Below are positions 8,461 to 16,877 of a stretch of 64,000 nt of DNA, piece by piece (the stretch's first letter is position 1; each line of letters begins with the position of its first letter). The position numbers were made by a program, and so were the translations under genes. Under the pieces are notes generated by a model. The model was given only the letters and a program-made list of their open reading frames with translations, ran no database searches and was not told the origin of the DNA. This DNA is from Salinivibrio kushneri (GTDB taxonomy: Bacteria; Pseudomonadota; Gammaproteobacteria; Enterobacterales; Vibrionaceae): the NCBI RefSeq assembly GCF_005280275.1, contig NZ_CP040022.1:62001-126000 (forward strand). The letters are read 5' to 3'.

Positions 8461-9132
8461 TTAGCGTTCAAACACACAGGCATAACGAGTGTACAGGGTG
8501 TCAGCGTCGGCCGTGGAGACGCCGGCCGACTCAGCCGCGCGCTCCCATGTTTTACCAGACTTTATCGCTGCTCTTAGCTGTCGAACGGTAAAATACTCTT
8601 GCAGTTGTGCAATGGTCAGCTGAGTAAGCGCTTGTAATTGGTAGTGTTGCGCTGTGCTCACCGGCGGCTGGCCTGTTTGGGCATATGCCGTACAATCTGC
8701 CAGCGCTTGGGTGGGCGCATCAAGTTGCTGGGTCGGCGCGAGGTGGGTGATTTGGTCAAGCAGCACGGCTTGAATGTGATGCGACTGCGCTGCCGTCAAC
8801 ACGGATGCTGTTGGCGAGCCAAGCTCCATTAAGCCGGCGGCCAGTAATGGGGGCAACACAACATGTCCCACACTCTCAGGGAGAGAATGTTGTGTGCGTG
8901 GCGATACGGCCAATTGGTGTAAACGGGTATTGGGCGTGATGGTCAATGCATGAAGGCACTCAAAAGGTAGCCAGAACCCCTGACCGGTGTAGACAGGGAC
9001 ATCTGTTTTTCCTAAGCGAACAAGCACTAAACCGTCCTCAACATAAAGCAGGTTCGCTGTGTAGCGGCGCTTTCGAGGGGTGAATATCAATGAGGGTGTG
9101 TGATAAAGAGTGTATTCGCTTGTGGTCTTCAT
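8461..9132 (-). CDS. AraC-type regulator with a diverged DNA-binding domain
   Basis: 223 residues from the ATG at 9132. An earlier in-frame start at 9240 would add 36 residues with no family character. The N-terminal half resembles the cupin arm of AraC-type regulators (YTGQGFWLPFECLHALTI). The C-terminal half contains helices in the place of the two AraC helix-turn-helix motifs (LTIAQLQEYFTVRQLRAAIKSG and TWERAAESAGVSTADADTLY), but the usual GFxxxxxFxRxFKxxxGxxPxxYR signature is missing and the protein stops early. It may be a short divergent AraC regulator or a decaying one. The target is unknown. It is flanked by convergent nadD-like and divergent acyltransferase genes. Confidence 0.5.
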   Translation of the reverse strand: MKTTSEYTLYHTPSLIFTPRKRRYTANLLYVEDGLVLVRLGKTDVPVYTGQGFWLPFECLHALTITPNTRLHQLAVSPRTQHSLPESVGHVVLPPLLAAGLMELGSPTASVLTAAQSHHIQAVLLDQITHLAPTQQLDAPTQALADCTAYAQTGQPPVSTAQHYQLQALTQLTIAQLQEYFTVRQLRAAIKSGKTWERAAESAGVSTADADTLYTRYACVFER

Positions 9133-9326
9133 AACAGTGTCTCGATGTAATAAGGCGGCAATGGTGAGCACTTTTGCTGTTGAGGTCAAGTCAATGACGG
9201 TAAAGGGAACTCTTAACCAGGCTGAAGGTCTGACCTCCAACCTGTGTAAAATTTCGGTGGGTTCACTTTGAATCCTTTGTTGACTGCGTAGAATGGCGCG
9301 GTTTTTACTCGATATAATGGAAGAAA

Positions 9327-10490
9327 GTGCAGACAGTTAACGATCCTTATCAAGAGATTCGTCCTTATCATGACGACGAAGTTCCCAGTGCAATTCAGCG
9401 ACTCATCCAAGATGACGAGTTTATCAATGCGATTCTATCTTATCGCTATCCGCATGCGTCTGGCCCGCTTGGTTGGCTTTTAAAGCCTGCTCTTAAATTG
9501 TATCTAACTAAAAAGTGGAGCAATATTAAAACAGTGCAGGATGTCCAACTGCATGTCGCCAGCTATATGCGCAAGATGATTAAAACAACCTGTGATAAAG
9601 TCACGGTCTCTGGCGTAGAAAAACTGGATCCGAATAAAGCCTACCTATTTGTCTCCAACCACAGAGACATTGCGATGGACCCTGCGCTAGTAAACTGGTG
9701 CTTGCACCAACAGGGGCTCGATACAGTGAGAATCGCTATCGGTGATAACCTGTTACGTAAACCGTGTGCGACTGAGCTGATGAAGCTTAACAAAAGCTTT
9801 ATTGTCAAACGCTCAGCCAAAGCACCACGTGAAATGATGAAGTCATTATCACAGTTATCGGGTTATTTGCGCTTATCCCTCGATGAGGGTCAGTCGATCT
9901 GGATTGCTCAGCGAGAGGGGCGAGCCAAGACGGGCCAAGATGTCACGGATCCGGCAATCTTAAAAATGTTCTTCATGGAAGGGCGAAAACGCAAGCAAGA
10001 CTTTGACAGCTATATGGAAGCGCTTAATGTGGTGCCTGTCGCCATCTCCTACCAAAACGATCCATGCGATCTAGACAAAGCAACTGAATTAGACGCGGTC
10101 AACCGCCTTGGCGCCTACGAAAAAAGCGAGTTTGAAGATATTCAAACCATCGTGAAAGGGATTGTCGGCGACAAACGGCATGTGCACGTGGCCTTTGGTG
10201 AGCCTGTGACCCTGTCACAAGACACACCCGAGTCAATGGCCGCAAAAATTGATGCGCAAATCCACCAGTTATACCGTTTATACCCGGCTAATTATATTGC
10301 CGCTGGGGTAGAGCATGACAGTGTCACGCCGGCTGAGCAGCGCCTCTATGAGCAGAAGCTTGCCCAGGCCCCCGAAGCGGCGCGTGACTATTTGCGTGAA
10401 ATGTACGCTAACCCTGTGCTCAATCAGTGTGCAACAAGCTCAGACAATATCAATCAGGACAGTCCTCTCGCAGCAGAAAATAATAAGTGA
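9327..10490 (+). CDS. PlsC-like glycerolipid acyltransferase
   Basis: 387 residues starting at a GTG preceded by GGAAGAA. The central domain has PlsC/LPLAT features: VSNHRDIAMDPALVNW in place of the catalytic NHxSxxD block, FIVKRSAKAPREMM (block II) and QREGRAKTGQ (block III, normally FPEGTRS). These enzymes transfer fatty acyl groups to glycerophospholipids or related acceptors at the inner membrane. No membrane helix is obvious. The spacing of the first motif is unusual (His to the second Asp is H-X5-D instead of H-X4-D), so substrate and even activity are uncertain. The gene is single and convergent with a LysR regulator, 5 bases apart. Confidence 0.72.
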   Translation: MQTVNDPYQEIRPYHDDEVPSAIQRLIQDDEFINAILSYRYPHASGPLGWLLKPALKLYLTKKWSNIKTVQDVQLHVASYMRKMIKTTCDKVTVSGVEKLDPNKAYLFVSNHRDIAMDPALVNWCLHQQGLDTVRIAIGDNLLRKPCATELMKLNKSFIVKRSAKAPREMMKSLSQLSGYLRLSLDEGQSIWIAQREGRAKTGQDVTDPAILKMFFMEGRKRKQDFDSYMEALNVVPVAISYQNDPCDLDKATELDAVNRLGAYEKSEFEDIQTIVKGIVGDKRHVHVAFGEPVTLSQDTPESMAAKIDAQIHQLYRLYPANYIAAGVEHDSVTPAEQRLYEQKLAQAPEAARDYLREMYANPVLNQCATSSDNINQDSPLAAENNK

Positions 10491-10495
10491 CAGCG

Positions 10496-11431
10496 TCACT
10501 CATGATGGCGATCCCAAATCGGCGGATCGCCGACTTCTTGCAGCATAAAATCGACAAACTCTCTCACTTTGGGCGCAAGATGTTTGCGTCTTGGATACAC
10601 AATGTATATCGGCAGCTCAAGGCAAGGTTGCCATTCAGGCAATAGCTCAATGAGTTCACCTTTTTCTATTTCCTCGTTAATAAGGTAAGTAGCCAAATAG
10701 GCAATGCCGAGTCCCGCTTTAACCGCCTCGAGTACCGCGGGTGCGTTATTAATTGTGTACTGGCCACTGACATGCACCACTTGCTCCATGCCTGCTTTCA
10801 TAAACGGCCATTTATCATAACGGCGCTCACGGCTTTGATAGGTGATGCAATCGTGCTGCCGCAAATCAACCAGTTGTTTTGGGATGCCTCTCGCTTCTAG
10901 ATAACCGGGTGCCGCGACCAGTTTAAATTGGCAATCCGCCAGCTTTCGCGCCACCATGCCTTCTGGGGGATGTTCATGAATCGCGACCCAGCAATCGTAG
11001 CCTTCCTCGACGAGGTTAGGGCGGTGATCAAAAAGATTAATGTTGAGGTTAAGCGCTGGGTAAGTTTGGCGGAATTTAGCGAAATGACGCGTCATTAATG
11101 TATTGCCAAACGACTGTGCGACGCCAATCTTAAGTTTGCCTGTCACTTCATTGCGATAGCCTGCCACCATCGCTTCCGCTTCGTCCAAGGTAGCGATCAA
11201 CTGGCTGCCATACTCCGCATATCTGCTACCGACTTCGGTAAGGGAAACAGAGCGGGTGTTGCGCTGCACCAACTGCACACCTAAGCGATCCTCTAAATAG
11301 CGAACCTGTTTGCTGACCTGAGACTTCGAAATTCCCAGCCTGTCTGCTGCGCGAGTAAAGTGCTGCTCTTGTGCAACAGCGGCTAGCACAACGATTTGTT
11401 GAAGGTAATCGAGCATTCTACGCACATCCAT
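10496..11431 (-). CDS. LysR-family transcriptional regulator
   Basis: 311 residues. The winged helix-turn-helix at residues 8-65 is canonical (FTRAADRLGISKSQVSKQVRYLEDRLGVQLVQRNTRSVSLTEVG), followed by a LysR substrate-binding domain of the CrgA/PBP2 type (IGVAQSFG near residue 97, VLEAVKAGLGIAYL near 245). A second start at residue 6 (MLDYLQQ) is equally possible. It is divergent from chrA across 448 bases that hold two palindromes (11482-11494 and 11569-11582). Control of itself and possibly chrA is suggested by position only. The inducer is unknown. Confidence 0.9.
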   Translation of the reverse strand: MDVRRMLDYLQQIVVLAAVAQEQHFTRAADRLGISKSQVSKQVRYLEDRLGVQLVQRNTRSVSLTEVGSRYAEYGSQLIATLDEAEAMVAGYRNEVTGKLKIGVAQSFGNTLMTRHFAKFRQTYPALNLNINLFDHRPNLVEEGYDCWVAIHEHPPEGMVARKLADCQFKLVAAPGYLEARGIPKQLVDLRQHDCITYQSRERRYDKWPFMKAGMEQVVHVSGQYTINNAPAVLEAVKAGLGIAYLATYLINEEIEKGELIELLPEWQPCLELPIYIVYPRRKHLAPKVREFVDFMLQEVGDPPIWDRHHE

Positions 11432-11879
11432 TTCATCAATAGCGTGAGACTACCACATAACGTCGGTGGTCAGGAATGTGTGTGACAATGTCACGCATGC
11501 GTATTCATCAAAGATAAACGGTTTATACCACTTCGAGTGTATTTCATTAAATGCGTGCACATTGTGACATCGATGCGTCGATGAGGGCACGTCTTTTCTG
11601 CCCTATGAACGATACATGAGCCTACCACTGTTATTTTTACGGCAAGCCTATAAATATATAAATTATTGATTTAAAGCGAAAAATAATGATTGTTTCTTCA
11701 AGTAAACATGGTGAGTGCAGAGCTGTAAGTGCTTACTACTATTTATGTTGTAAAGTTACACAGCGCTTCTGCTTAGCGCTACCTCTCCTTTATTTATTAA
11801 TTTAATCGATTCATAAAATCAAAATGGTCTGTTTTTGTTCATTGTTCTGTTTGCGTACACTCGTGGTAGGAGGTAAACA
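11432..11879. promoter_or_regulatory. Divergent LysR/chrA intergenic region with palindromes
   Basis: 448 bases without a credible gene. They hold a perfect 13-base palindrome GTGACAATGTCAC at 11482-11494, 51 bases upstream of the LysR start, and a second perfect inverted repeat ATCGA-TGCG-TCGAT at 11569-11582 preceded by the related element CACATTGTGACAT. These are plausible regulator sites. The chrA-proximal half is AT-rich and ends with GGTAGGAGG, a strong ribosome site for chrA. No clear sigma-70 promoter pair was found. Confidence 0.5.
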
Positions 11880-13025
11880 ATGATTGAGTTAATCAAGCAG
11901 TTTTTTTTGTTGGGTTGTATGTCCTTTGGGGGGCCTGCCGCCCATGTGGGTTATTTTGAGCGGGTTTTCGTCAAAAATGAGCGCTGGCTCAGTGAAGAGA
12001 CATTTGCATCGGGCTTGGCAATGAGTCAGTTCTTACCTGGCCCGGGGAGTAGTCAGTTAGGCATGTATATTGGCTATCAGCGTGCAGGATACCTGGGGGC
12101 GTTCGGCGCGTTTGTGGCGTTTACTCTCCCTTCCTTTGCCTTATTGACGGCGGCGGCGGTATTAAACAGTAGTGGACAAGCGTCAGACTGGGTATCGACG
12201 ATCATCAGTGCGGCAAAGTTACTGGCGGTGGTGGTCGTGATTGATGCCACGGTGTCGATGGGTAAAAAATTTATCGCCTCGTGGTCGAGTGCTGTTGTCG
12301 CGGTAATAACGATACTTTGGTTGTTACTGACGCCTTCAGGCGTGTTGTACCAAATTTTGCCTATTTTGATTGCTGGAATGGTTGGCGCGATAGGGTTTGC
12401 AAAACCGCAACAGAGCCACACTGCCGTATCTATTGCGTGGCGTCGTAGTGCCAGTATTATTGGCCTGTTTTTATTATTGCTAACGGTGCCTTGGTTGTTT
12501 AACCAGACACTTTGGGTACAAGTGTTTAATCTTTTCTATCAGGCAGGGAGCTTTGTGTTTGGTGGTGGCCATGTCGTGCTGCCTTTGCTCGAGCCTATAG
12601 TGGGTGACGTTGTCACAGACTCTGCGTTGATTGAAGGGTACGCGGCAGCACAGCTTGTGCCTGGCCCTATGTTTACGATGGCGAGCTACCTTGGCGCAAG
12701 TATTGATGGCTTGTCACCGCTTTGGGGCAGTATTATTGCCACTATCGCAATTTTCTTGCCTGGCGCATTGCTGATGTTTGGTGTTTTACCTATCTGGGAG
12801 GCGGTGAAGACACAGCCACGCCTAGCCGGCGCTATCAGCCTCATTAATGCCAGTGTCGTGGGGTTGCTCGCCGCCGCGCTGTATCAACCAGTGTGGGTGT
12901 CTGCTTATACACAACCGCTTGATTTGTTGCCGATAGCGCTAGGTTTGATTGCGCTCATCAGGTGGCGTGTTTCTGTGTTTTGGTTGCTCCTGTTGATGAT
13001 GGTCTATCAGTTTACCATCGCCTAA
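11880..13025 (+). CDS. chrA: ChrA-family chromate transporter
   Basis: 381 residues with about ten to twelve hydrophobic helices arranged as two homologous halves, each with the CHR signature: GCMSFGGPAAHVGYF and QFLPGPGSSQ in the first, GSFVFGGGHVVLPLL and QLVPGPMFTMASYLG in the second. ChrA proteins export chromate, driven by the proton or sulfate gradient, at the inner membrane. The ATG follows GGTAGGAGGTAAACA. The gene is alone and followed by a terminator. Many chromosomal ChrA-like proteins have not been tested for chromate transport, so the substrate is by family. Confidence 0.88.
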   Translation: MIELIKQFFLLGCMSFGGPAAHVGYFERVFVKNERWLSEETFASGLAMSQFLPGPGSSQLGMYIGYQRAGYLGAFGAFVAFTLPSFALLTAAAVLNSSGQASDWVSTIISAAKLLAVVVVIDATVSMGKKFIASWSSAVVAVITILWLLLTPSGVLYQILPILIAGMVGAIGFAKPQQSHTAVSIAWRRSASIIGLFLLLLTVPWLFNQTLWVQVFNLFYQAGSFVFGGGHVVLPLLEPIVGDVVTDSALIEGYAAAQLVPGPMFTMASYLGASIDGLSPLWGSIIATIAIFLPGALLMFGVLPIWEAVKTQPRLAGAISLINASVVGLLAAALYQPVWVSAYTQPLDLLPIALGLIALIRWRVSVFWLLLLMMVYQFTIA

Positions 13026-13035
13026 AGCGACTCTA

Positions 13036-13069
13036 TTTTATAGCCCAGCCATATCCTGGGCTATTTTTT
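13036..13069 (+). terminator. Rho-independent terminator after chrA
   Basis: A 9-bp stem (ATAGCCCAG at 13040-13048 with CTGGGCTAT at 13056-13064), a 7-base loop and a run of T residues directly after it. Confidence 0.88.
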
Positions 13070-13163
13070 CGTACTATAATGCACTATAACTTTAAATAGT
13101 TGAATGAAAAATACTAGTCACACCGATGATGTGACTAGGCTAGGTTTAATCTTTTAAAGGTAG

Positions 13164-14198
13164 TTAGTCTTGGAACTGCCAAGGCTGGCGAGTGCCTGTA
13201 TCGGAGGCTGTTTGTGCCAACTCAATAGCATAGATAACTTTGCTTGCGGAGATGGGGCAAACAGGCGAGGGTTGATCATTGGTAATTGCCTGAGCTAGCC
13301 CGTCAAATAGGCGGTGGTATTGGCCATCTTCAAGCGTAAGCGGGTCAGGTGTGACGCTGTCACCTACTTCGAGCATCCCTTGATACGCTTGTTCACCAAA
13401 ACCAGAGACAGTCACCATCAAGCCAGCGCGTAGTTGCTCTTCTTGAATATCCAGCCCTACGGTACTGAAGGTTGCCTTTTCACCATGAACAACAAAACGC
13501 TCTGTGGTGCCAGAACGATAGGGACTTGAGGAAAGAATTACCTCTTTGTCTGGGTAGTGCAGAGTCACCTGAAAGTAGTCGGTCGTTTCACTGCCTGGGC
13601 GGAGTGCGCGGCAACTAGCGGAAACCGCATTCGGCTCCCCTAATAAGTGCAGTGCTTGGTCAATTAAATGTGAACCCAAATCATACAAGATACCGGCGCC
13701 TTCACCCGGTAGCTCACGCCACCGTTGACGAACCTCTGGGCGGTAGCGATTAAAGCTAGAGTGCATGACTTTGATGTCGCCAAGCTCACCTGCGAGATGT
13801 AAGCCTTTTAGAGTGAGAAAATCCCCATCCCAACGTCGATTGTGGTAAGGACACAACACTAAGCCTTTTTGCTTGGCCAGCTCTGCTAGCTCGAGACCAT
13901 CACGGCTATTGGTGACAAAAGGCTTTTCCACTAAGACATGACAACCGGCTTCTAATGCTTGTTTAACATGCTGGTAGTGAAGATGGTTGGGTGTGGTGAT
14001 CACCACCAAATCCGGGGTTTGTTGGGTGAGTAAGGTGCTGAGATCATCAAAGCAGGCCGCTTTGGGTAACCGCTGTGCAACCTGCTCGGGTTTACTGGAT
14101 ACAACAGCTGAAATCGCAAACTCAGAGATTGCGCTCAGAAAAGGAACATGAAATGTATTGGCAGAAAAGCCAAAACCCACCAAAGCTGTTTTTATCAT
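13164..14198 (-). CDS. Gfo/Idh/MocA-family NAD(P)-dependent oxidoreductase
   Basis: 344 residues from the ATG at 14198, which puts the Rossmann nucleotide site (IKTALVGFGFSANTFHVP) at the very N-terminus. The second start at 14213 adds five residues. Family motifs follow: VITTPNHLHYQHVKQALEAG, the catalytic-site EKPF (lysine of the EKP motif), and a C-terminal alpha/beta domain with YDLGSHLIDQALHL. The protein resembles E. coli YdgJ/YhhX-type oxidoreductases that act on sugars or polyols in the cytosol, but the substrate cannot be read from sequence. It is a single gene pointing toward chrA. Confidence 0.87.
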   Translation of the reverse strand: MIKTALVGFGFSANTFHVPFLSAISEFAISAVVSSKPEQVAQRLPKAACFDDLSTLLTQQTPDLVVITTPNHLHYQHVKQALEAGCHVLVEKPFVTNSRDGLELAELAKQKGLVLCPYHNRRWDGDFLTLKGLHLAGELGDIKVMHSSFNRYRPEVRQRWRELPGEGAGILYDLGSHLIDQALHLLGEPNAVSASCRALRPGSETTDYFQVTLHYPDKEVILSSSPYRSGTTERFVVHGEKATFSTVGLDIQEEQLRAGLMVTVSGFGEQAYQGMLEVGDSVTPDPLTLEDGQYHRLFDGLAQAITNDQPSPVCPISASKVIYAIELAQTASDTGTRQPWQFQD

Positions 14199-14419
14199 AA
14201 AGCTCACTCGCATTGACGACCTATTATCAGCACTTTATCGGACATCGACATGCCAATCAATCCAAGCGAGATGAGGAGTGATAACGCGTCGCTGTTTAAT
14301 GTATCAAGACATACCATACGATGACATCAAGCGTGGTCTGTTAGGGCGTTGATTCGGGTGCGAGGTTTGGTCAACCCAAGACGAAAAAATGTCGCGAGCT
14401 GTGTAAGGCGTTATGTCTC

Positions 14420-14452
14420 ATTGTGGACAAAATTAAACATTAGGTCCATGAT
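14420..14452 (+). promoter_or_regulatory. Imperfect inverted repeat upstream of the first Xre/RES module
   Basis: ATTGTGGAC at 14420-14428 and GTCCATGAT at 14444-14452 form a 7-of-9 inverted repeat with a 15-base AT-rich spacer, lying 32-64 bases before the antitoxin start. The position fits an operator bound by the Xre-type antitoxin. No clean -35/-10 pair was recognised. Confidence 0.35.
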
Positions 14453-14483
14453 GAGAGTGTGCAAACATGAAATGGTGAATGAT

Positions 14484-14888
14484 ATGACAGCAGCACAAGC
14501 ACTAAAAGCGGCAGACAAGAAGAGAATGGCTCAGGTCGGCTTCAAGGCTGCTGTAAACATAATGGAAGGATGGGGATGCACCGGCGCAGACATGCAACGA
14601 ATTCTTCGCATACCAAGGTCTACGTTCCAAAAGTACAAGGCTAACCCAGACACGATATCTATGGATGATGATCAGCTTGAGCGTTTAAGCTACATCGCAA
14701 ACATCCACGGTAGTCTTCGAATTATCTTCGATAACCAAGAGAACGTTCAGGGATTCATGTCTATGGAGAACAAAAACGCTTACTTCGAAGGGCGGACTCC
14801 TTTATCTATTATGAGTAGCGGCAAATTTGCTGATCTCTACGAAGTGTTTTGTCGTGTTGACGCTTTACGTTCAGGTCAGTGGGGATAA
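14484..14888 (+). CDS. Xre/MbcA/ParS-type antitoxin of RES module 1
   Basis: 134 residues from the ATG at 14484 (preceded by GGTGAATG). Earlier in-frame ATGs at 14448, 14451 and 14472 are possible. The N-terminal half holds a helix-turn-helix-like region (DMQRILRIPRSTFQKYK), and the C-terminal part is the MbcA/ParS toxin-binding domain (RTPLSIMSSGKFADLYEVFCRVDALRSG, positions about 97-130). Such antitoxins bind the RES toxin and repress their own promoter. The toxin start follows the stop after one base. Codon use (ATA, AGG in RILRIPRS) differs from neighbours, suggesting acquisition by transfer. Confidence 0.82.
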   Translation: MTAAQALKAADKKRMAQVGFKAAVNIMEGWGCTGADMQRILRIPRSTFQKYKANPDTISMDDDQLERLSYIANIHGSLRIIFDNQENVQGFMSMENKNAYFEGRTPLSIMSSGKFADLYEVFCRVDALRSGQWG

Positions 14889-14889
14889 A

Positions 14890-15576
14890 ATGCTGAATGC
14901 TCGAGAACATCAAGCGGTAGGATATAGGCTCATTCCGTCTAAGTACCCGACGATTGACTTGTTTGATGATGTCCTTAATCCGGAAGACTTTGAGGTGATG
15001 TATCAACTGCAAGCATTGACGAATCCACGTATTCTCGATGAAGTGGGCGATGTTTCCCTGATTAAGCCGGAAGAAATCCCGTACCACTGTGAACGTGGTC
15101 GTAGCTATGCGGTAGCCGCCTTTACGCACATTAACCGTGATGGCTCACGCTTTGCTGATGGCAGCTTTGGAATGCTGTATATCGGCGACACCGAACAGAC
15201 CGCTTTAAAGGAAGTCATGTATCACCAGCGCAAGTATTGGACTGATGTTAATGGGCTTCATTATGATCGCTTGGTGTTTAGGGCGCTTCGTTTCACATTT
15301 AATGACGATCAGGTGATTGATGTGTGCGATAAGCCAATGACAGATCCAATCTACGACCTTATTGATTACTCCGCGGCACAGGCGTTTGGTCGTCAGGTTC
15401 GGCAAGATGATACATTAACAGGGATCCGCTACAACTCAGTAAGAAATGAAAAAGGGAGCTGTTGGGCGATGTCTACGCCACAAGTGGTTAGCGACGTCAT
15501 CCAATGCTTCCATGCAGAAATGATTTGGAACGGGAAAGACATTAGTCAGGTTGAGAAGATTTACGCAATGGACTGA
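14890..15576 (+). CDS. RES-domain toxin, module 1 (NAD+-targeting family)
   Basis: 228 residues. The three residues that name the family are recognisable: Arg13 (VGYRLIPS), Glu in TALKEVMYHQ, and Ser in GIRYNSVRN. RES toxins studied so far either degrade or phosphorolyse NAD+ (Pseudomonas putida Res, M. tuberculosis MbcT) or ADP-ribosylate a protein (Sinorhizobium ParT). Which of these applies is not visible. The start chosen is the ATG one base after the antitoxin stop. It belongs to a longer RES subgroup than the toxin of module 2 (176 residues), so the two modules are not a recent duplication. Confidence 0.85.
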   Translation: MLNAREHQAVGYRLIPSKYPTIDLFDDVLNPEDFEVMYQLQALTNPRILDEVGDVSLIKPEEIPYHCERGRSYAVAAFTHINRDGSRFADGSFGMLYIGDTEQTALKEVMYHQRKYWTDVNGLHYDRLVFRALRFTFNDDQVIDVCDKPMTDPIYDLIDYSAAQAFGRQVRQDDTLTGIRYNSVRNEKGSCWAMSTPQVVSDVIQCFHAEMIWNGKDISQVEKIYAMD

Positions 15577-15951
15577 GTGTTACGGCTGTATGTTAACAAA
15601 CCAATCTTAAGTACGCATTATGTATGTTATGTTAAATAGTGTTTGGGCGTGCTGAAGTAGAACGAGGTTTGTTGTTTATAATATAGAGACCGCTGCTTAT
15701 GCGCCATTACGACCACTGTCGCCCTACTTAGCGACGTGTATTCATGCTTGCCCATCATTCACCATAAACGATATTTACCATAAAATAGCTAATCACCACT
15801 TTCTTTAACCCACTCAGTTCAAATGCTCCGCTTGATCTGAGATGCTTCAAGCGCGCGGTGATGAGCCAGACGGAACGGCTTTACGGGTTATACCAAGCTA
15901 TTTTGGCAAACACTGGGGCTTCACTTACCTTGGCGGGTGGCGCTAATAAGG
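15577..15951. other. Gap between two convergent toxin-antitoxin modules
   Basis: 375 bases between the ends of the two RES toxin genes. I see no convincing gene, no strong hairpin terminator and no complete integron attC site. The left half is AT-rich, the right half closer to the chromosomal average. Short reading frames up to about 42 codons exist on the minus strand but have no recognisable product. Confidence 0.6.
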
Positions 15952-16482
15952 TTATGGCGGCAGCCGTTCAAAGTCATCAATCACTTTAACCATGTTGGGT
16001 GGCGTATCACACCATCGCCAAAATACGATGTTTTTCATCTCTCGGGCGGCGCCATGTGCAAAACTGGGCACAATAATGGCGTTGACCTTTGCACTGATGA
16101 GCTGTTTCGATAAGTGCCAACTATCGGGGGTTTGGTTCTGGGTCACTTGGTCTAACCAGGCACAGCTGAGTGTTGAGGGCTTGATGCCACAGTTTAGCAG
16201 CACTGTTTCATCGGTCAGGTCGAGTACATTGTCACAGTCGACATCATATTGACATATTGTCAAAGGCTGCGCTTTAAAACGAAACCCCTGCTGAGCCTCG
16301 ACCCATGCACCCGATTGAGACAATGAGGTATATAGCGCGGCAACGCCTTTGGGATTAAAGCGCCCACCATTGCGTCTTGCTCCTTCCCCACTGTTAGGCG
16401 CGTATGACCAGCGAGGGATATGGCCACGAAATACCGCACCTTCAAAGCGAAATAGGTATTCCTGTAGCTTTTCTTTACGCAT
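15952..16482 (-). CDS. RES-domain toxin, module 2 (ParT-like)
   Basis: 176 residues with the compact RES layout: Arg in AVFRGHIPRW, the GGRFNPKGVAALYTS core, Glu in SGAWVEAQQ, and Ser in IIVPSFAHG near the C-terminus. The C-terminal ReMKNIVFW segment is typical. Family members consume NAD+ or ADP-ribosylate a target protein. The start overlaps the end of its antitoxin by 8 bases, so translation is coupled, antitoxin first. It ends 375 bases from the oppositely oriented module 1 toxin. Its intactness argues that the module is functional. Confidence 0.87.
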   Translation of the reverse strand: MRKEKLQEYLFRFEGAVFRGHIPRWSYAPNSGEGARRNGGRFNPKGVAALYTSLSQSGAWVEAQQGFRFKAQPLTICQYDVDCDNVLDLTDETVLLNCGIKPSTLSCAWLDQVTQNQTPDSWHLSKQLISAKVNAIIVPSFAHGAAREMKNIVFWRWCDTPPNMVKVIDDFERLPP

Positions 16483-16849
16483 AACCGCCTTCGCTCGTAT
16501 GGTTAAGGTAGGCTCTCAGCGCGTCCATTCGATCGTGTTTAACCAGTTGCTCTGCGGTTAATCCGCCAAACTCTGGTAGCCCTTCGCTCCGATACCATGC
16601 GTAGGCATGAAATTCATTTCCCGTCCACGGAAGGATTCGGTTGATCACTTCTGTGCAGTTACGCAGTTGTTGCTGTGCCTTGATCGTTGAATATCGCTCT
16701 GCGCGGCTTAACGTGGAATAAGGCAATCCAGACAACGACGCAATTTCTTTCAAGTTGGTATGAAAGAACGCGGCCATTTTGCTTGGTTCAACGATACCTT
16801 CTGCGTTCATGACTGCATCTAAAATAGATCGGTTCATTGCGCTCACCAT
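16475..16849 (-). CDS. Xre/ParS-type antitoxin of RES module 2
   Basis: 124 residues from the ATG at 16849. A second ATG at 16837 has a better ribosome site (GGTGAG), and a more upstream one at 16906 would lie inside the promoter described below and is unlikely. The N-terminal half contains a helix-turn-helix region (MAAFFHTNLKEIASLSGLPYSTLSR) and the C-terminal half is the DUF2384 toxin-binding domain (WYRSEGLPEFGGLTAEQLVKHDRMDALRAYL). It should bind and inhibit the RES toxin encoded downstream and repress the shared promoter through the direct repeats at 16882-16904. Confidence 0.84.
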   Translation of the reverse strand: MVSAMNRSILDAVMNAEGIVEPSKMAAFFHTNLKEIASLSGLPYSTLSRAERYSTIKAQQQLRNCTEVINRILPWTGNEFHAYAWYRSEGLPEFGGLTAEQLVKHDRMDALRAYLNHTSEGGYA

Positions 16850-16877
16850 GTCAACAATACCTGACTTATATACATCC

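Noticed and set aside
15638-15770. Minus-strand frame of about 42 codons between the two toxin genes
   Set aside because: No ribosome site, no homology recognised; the short length is expected by chance in AT-rich DNA.
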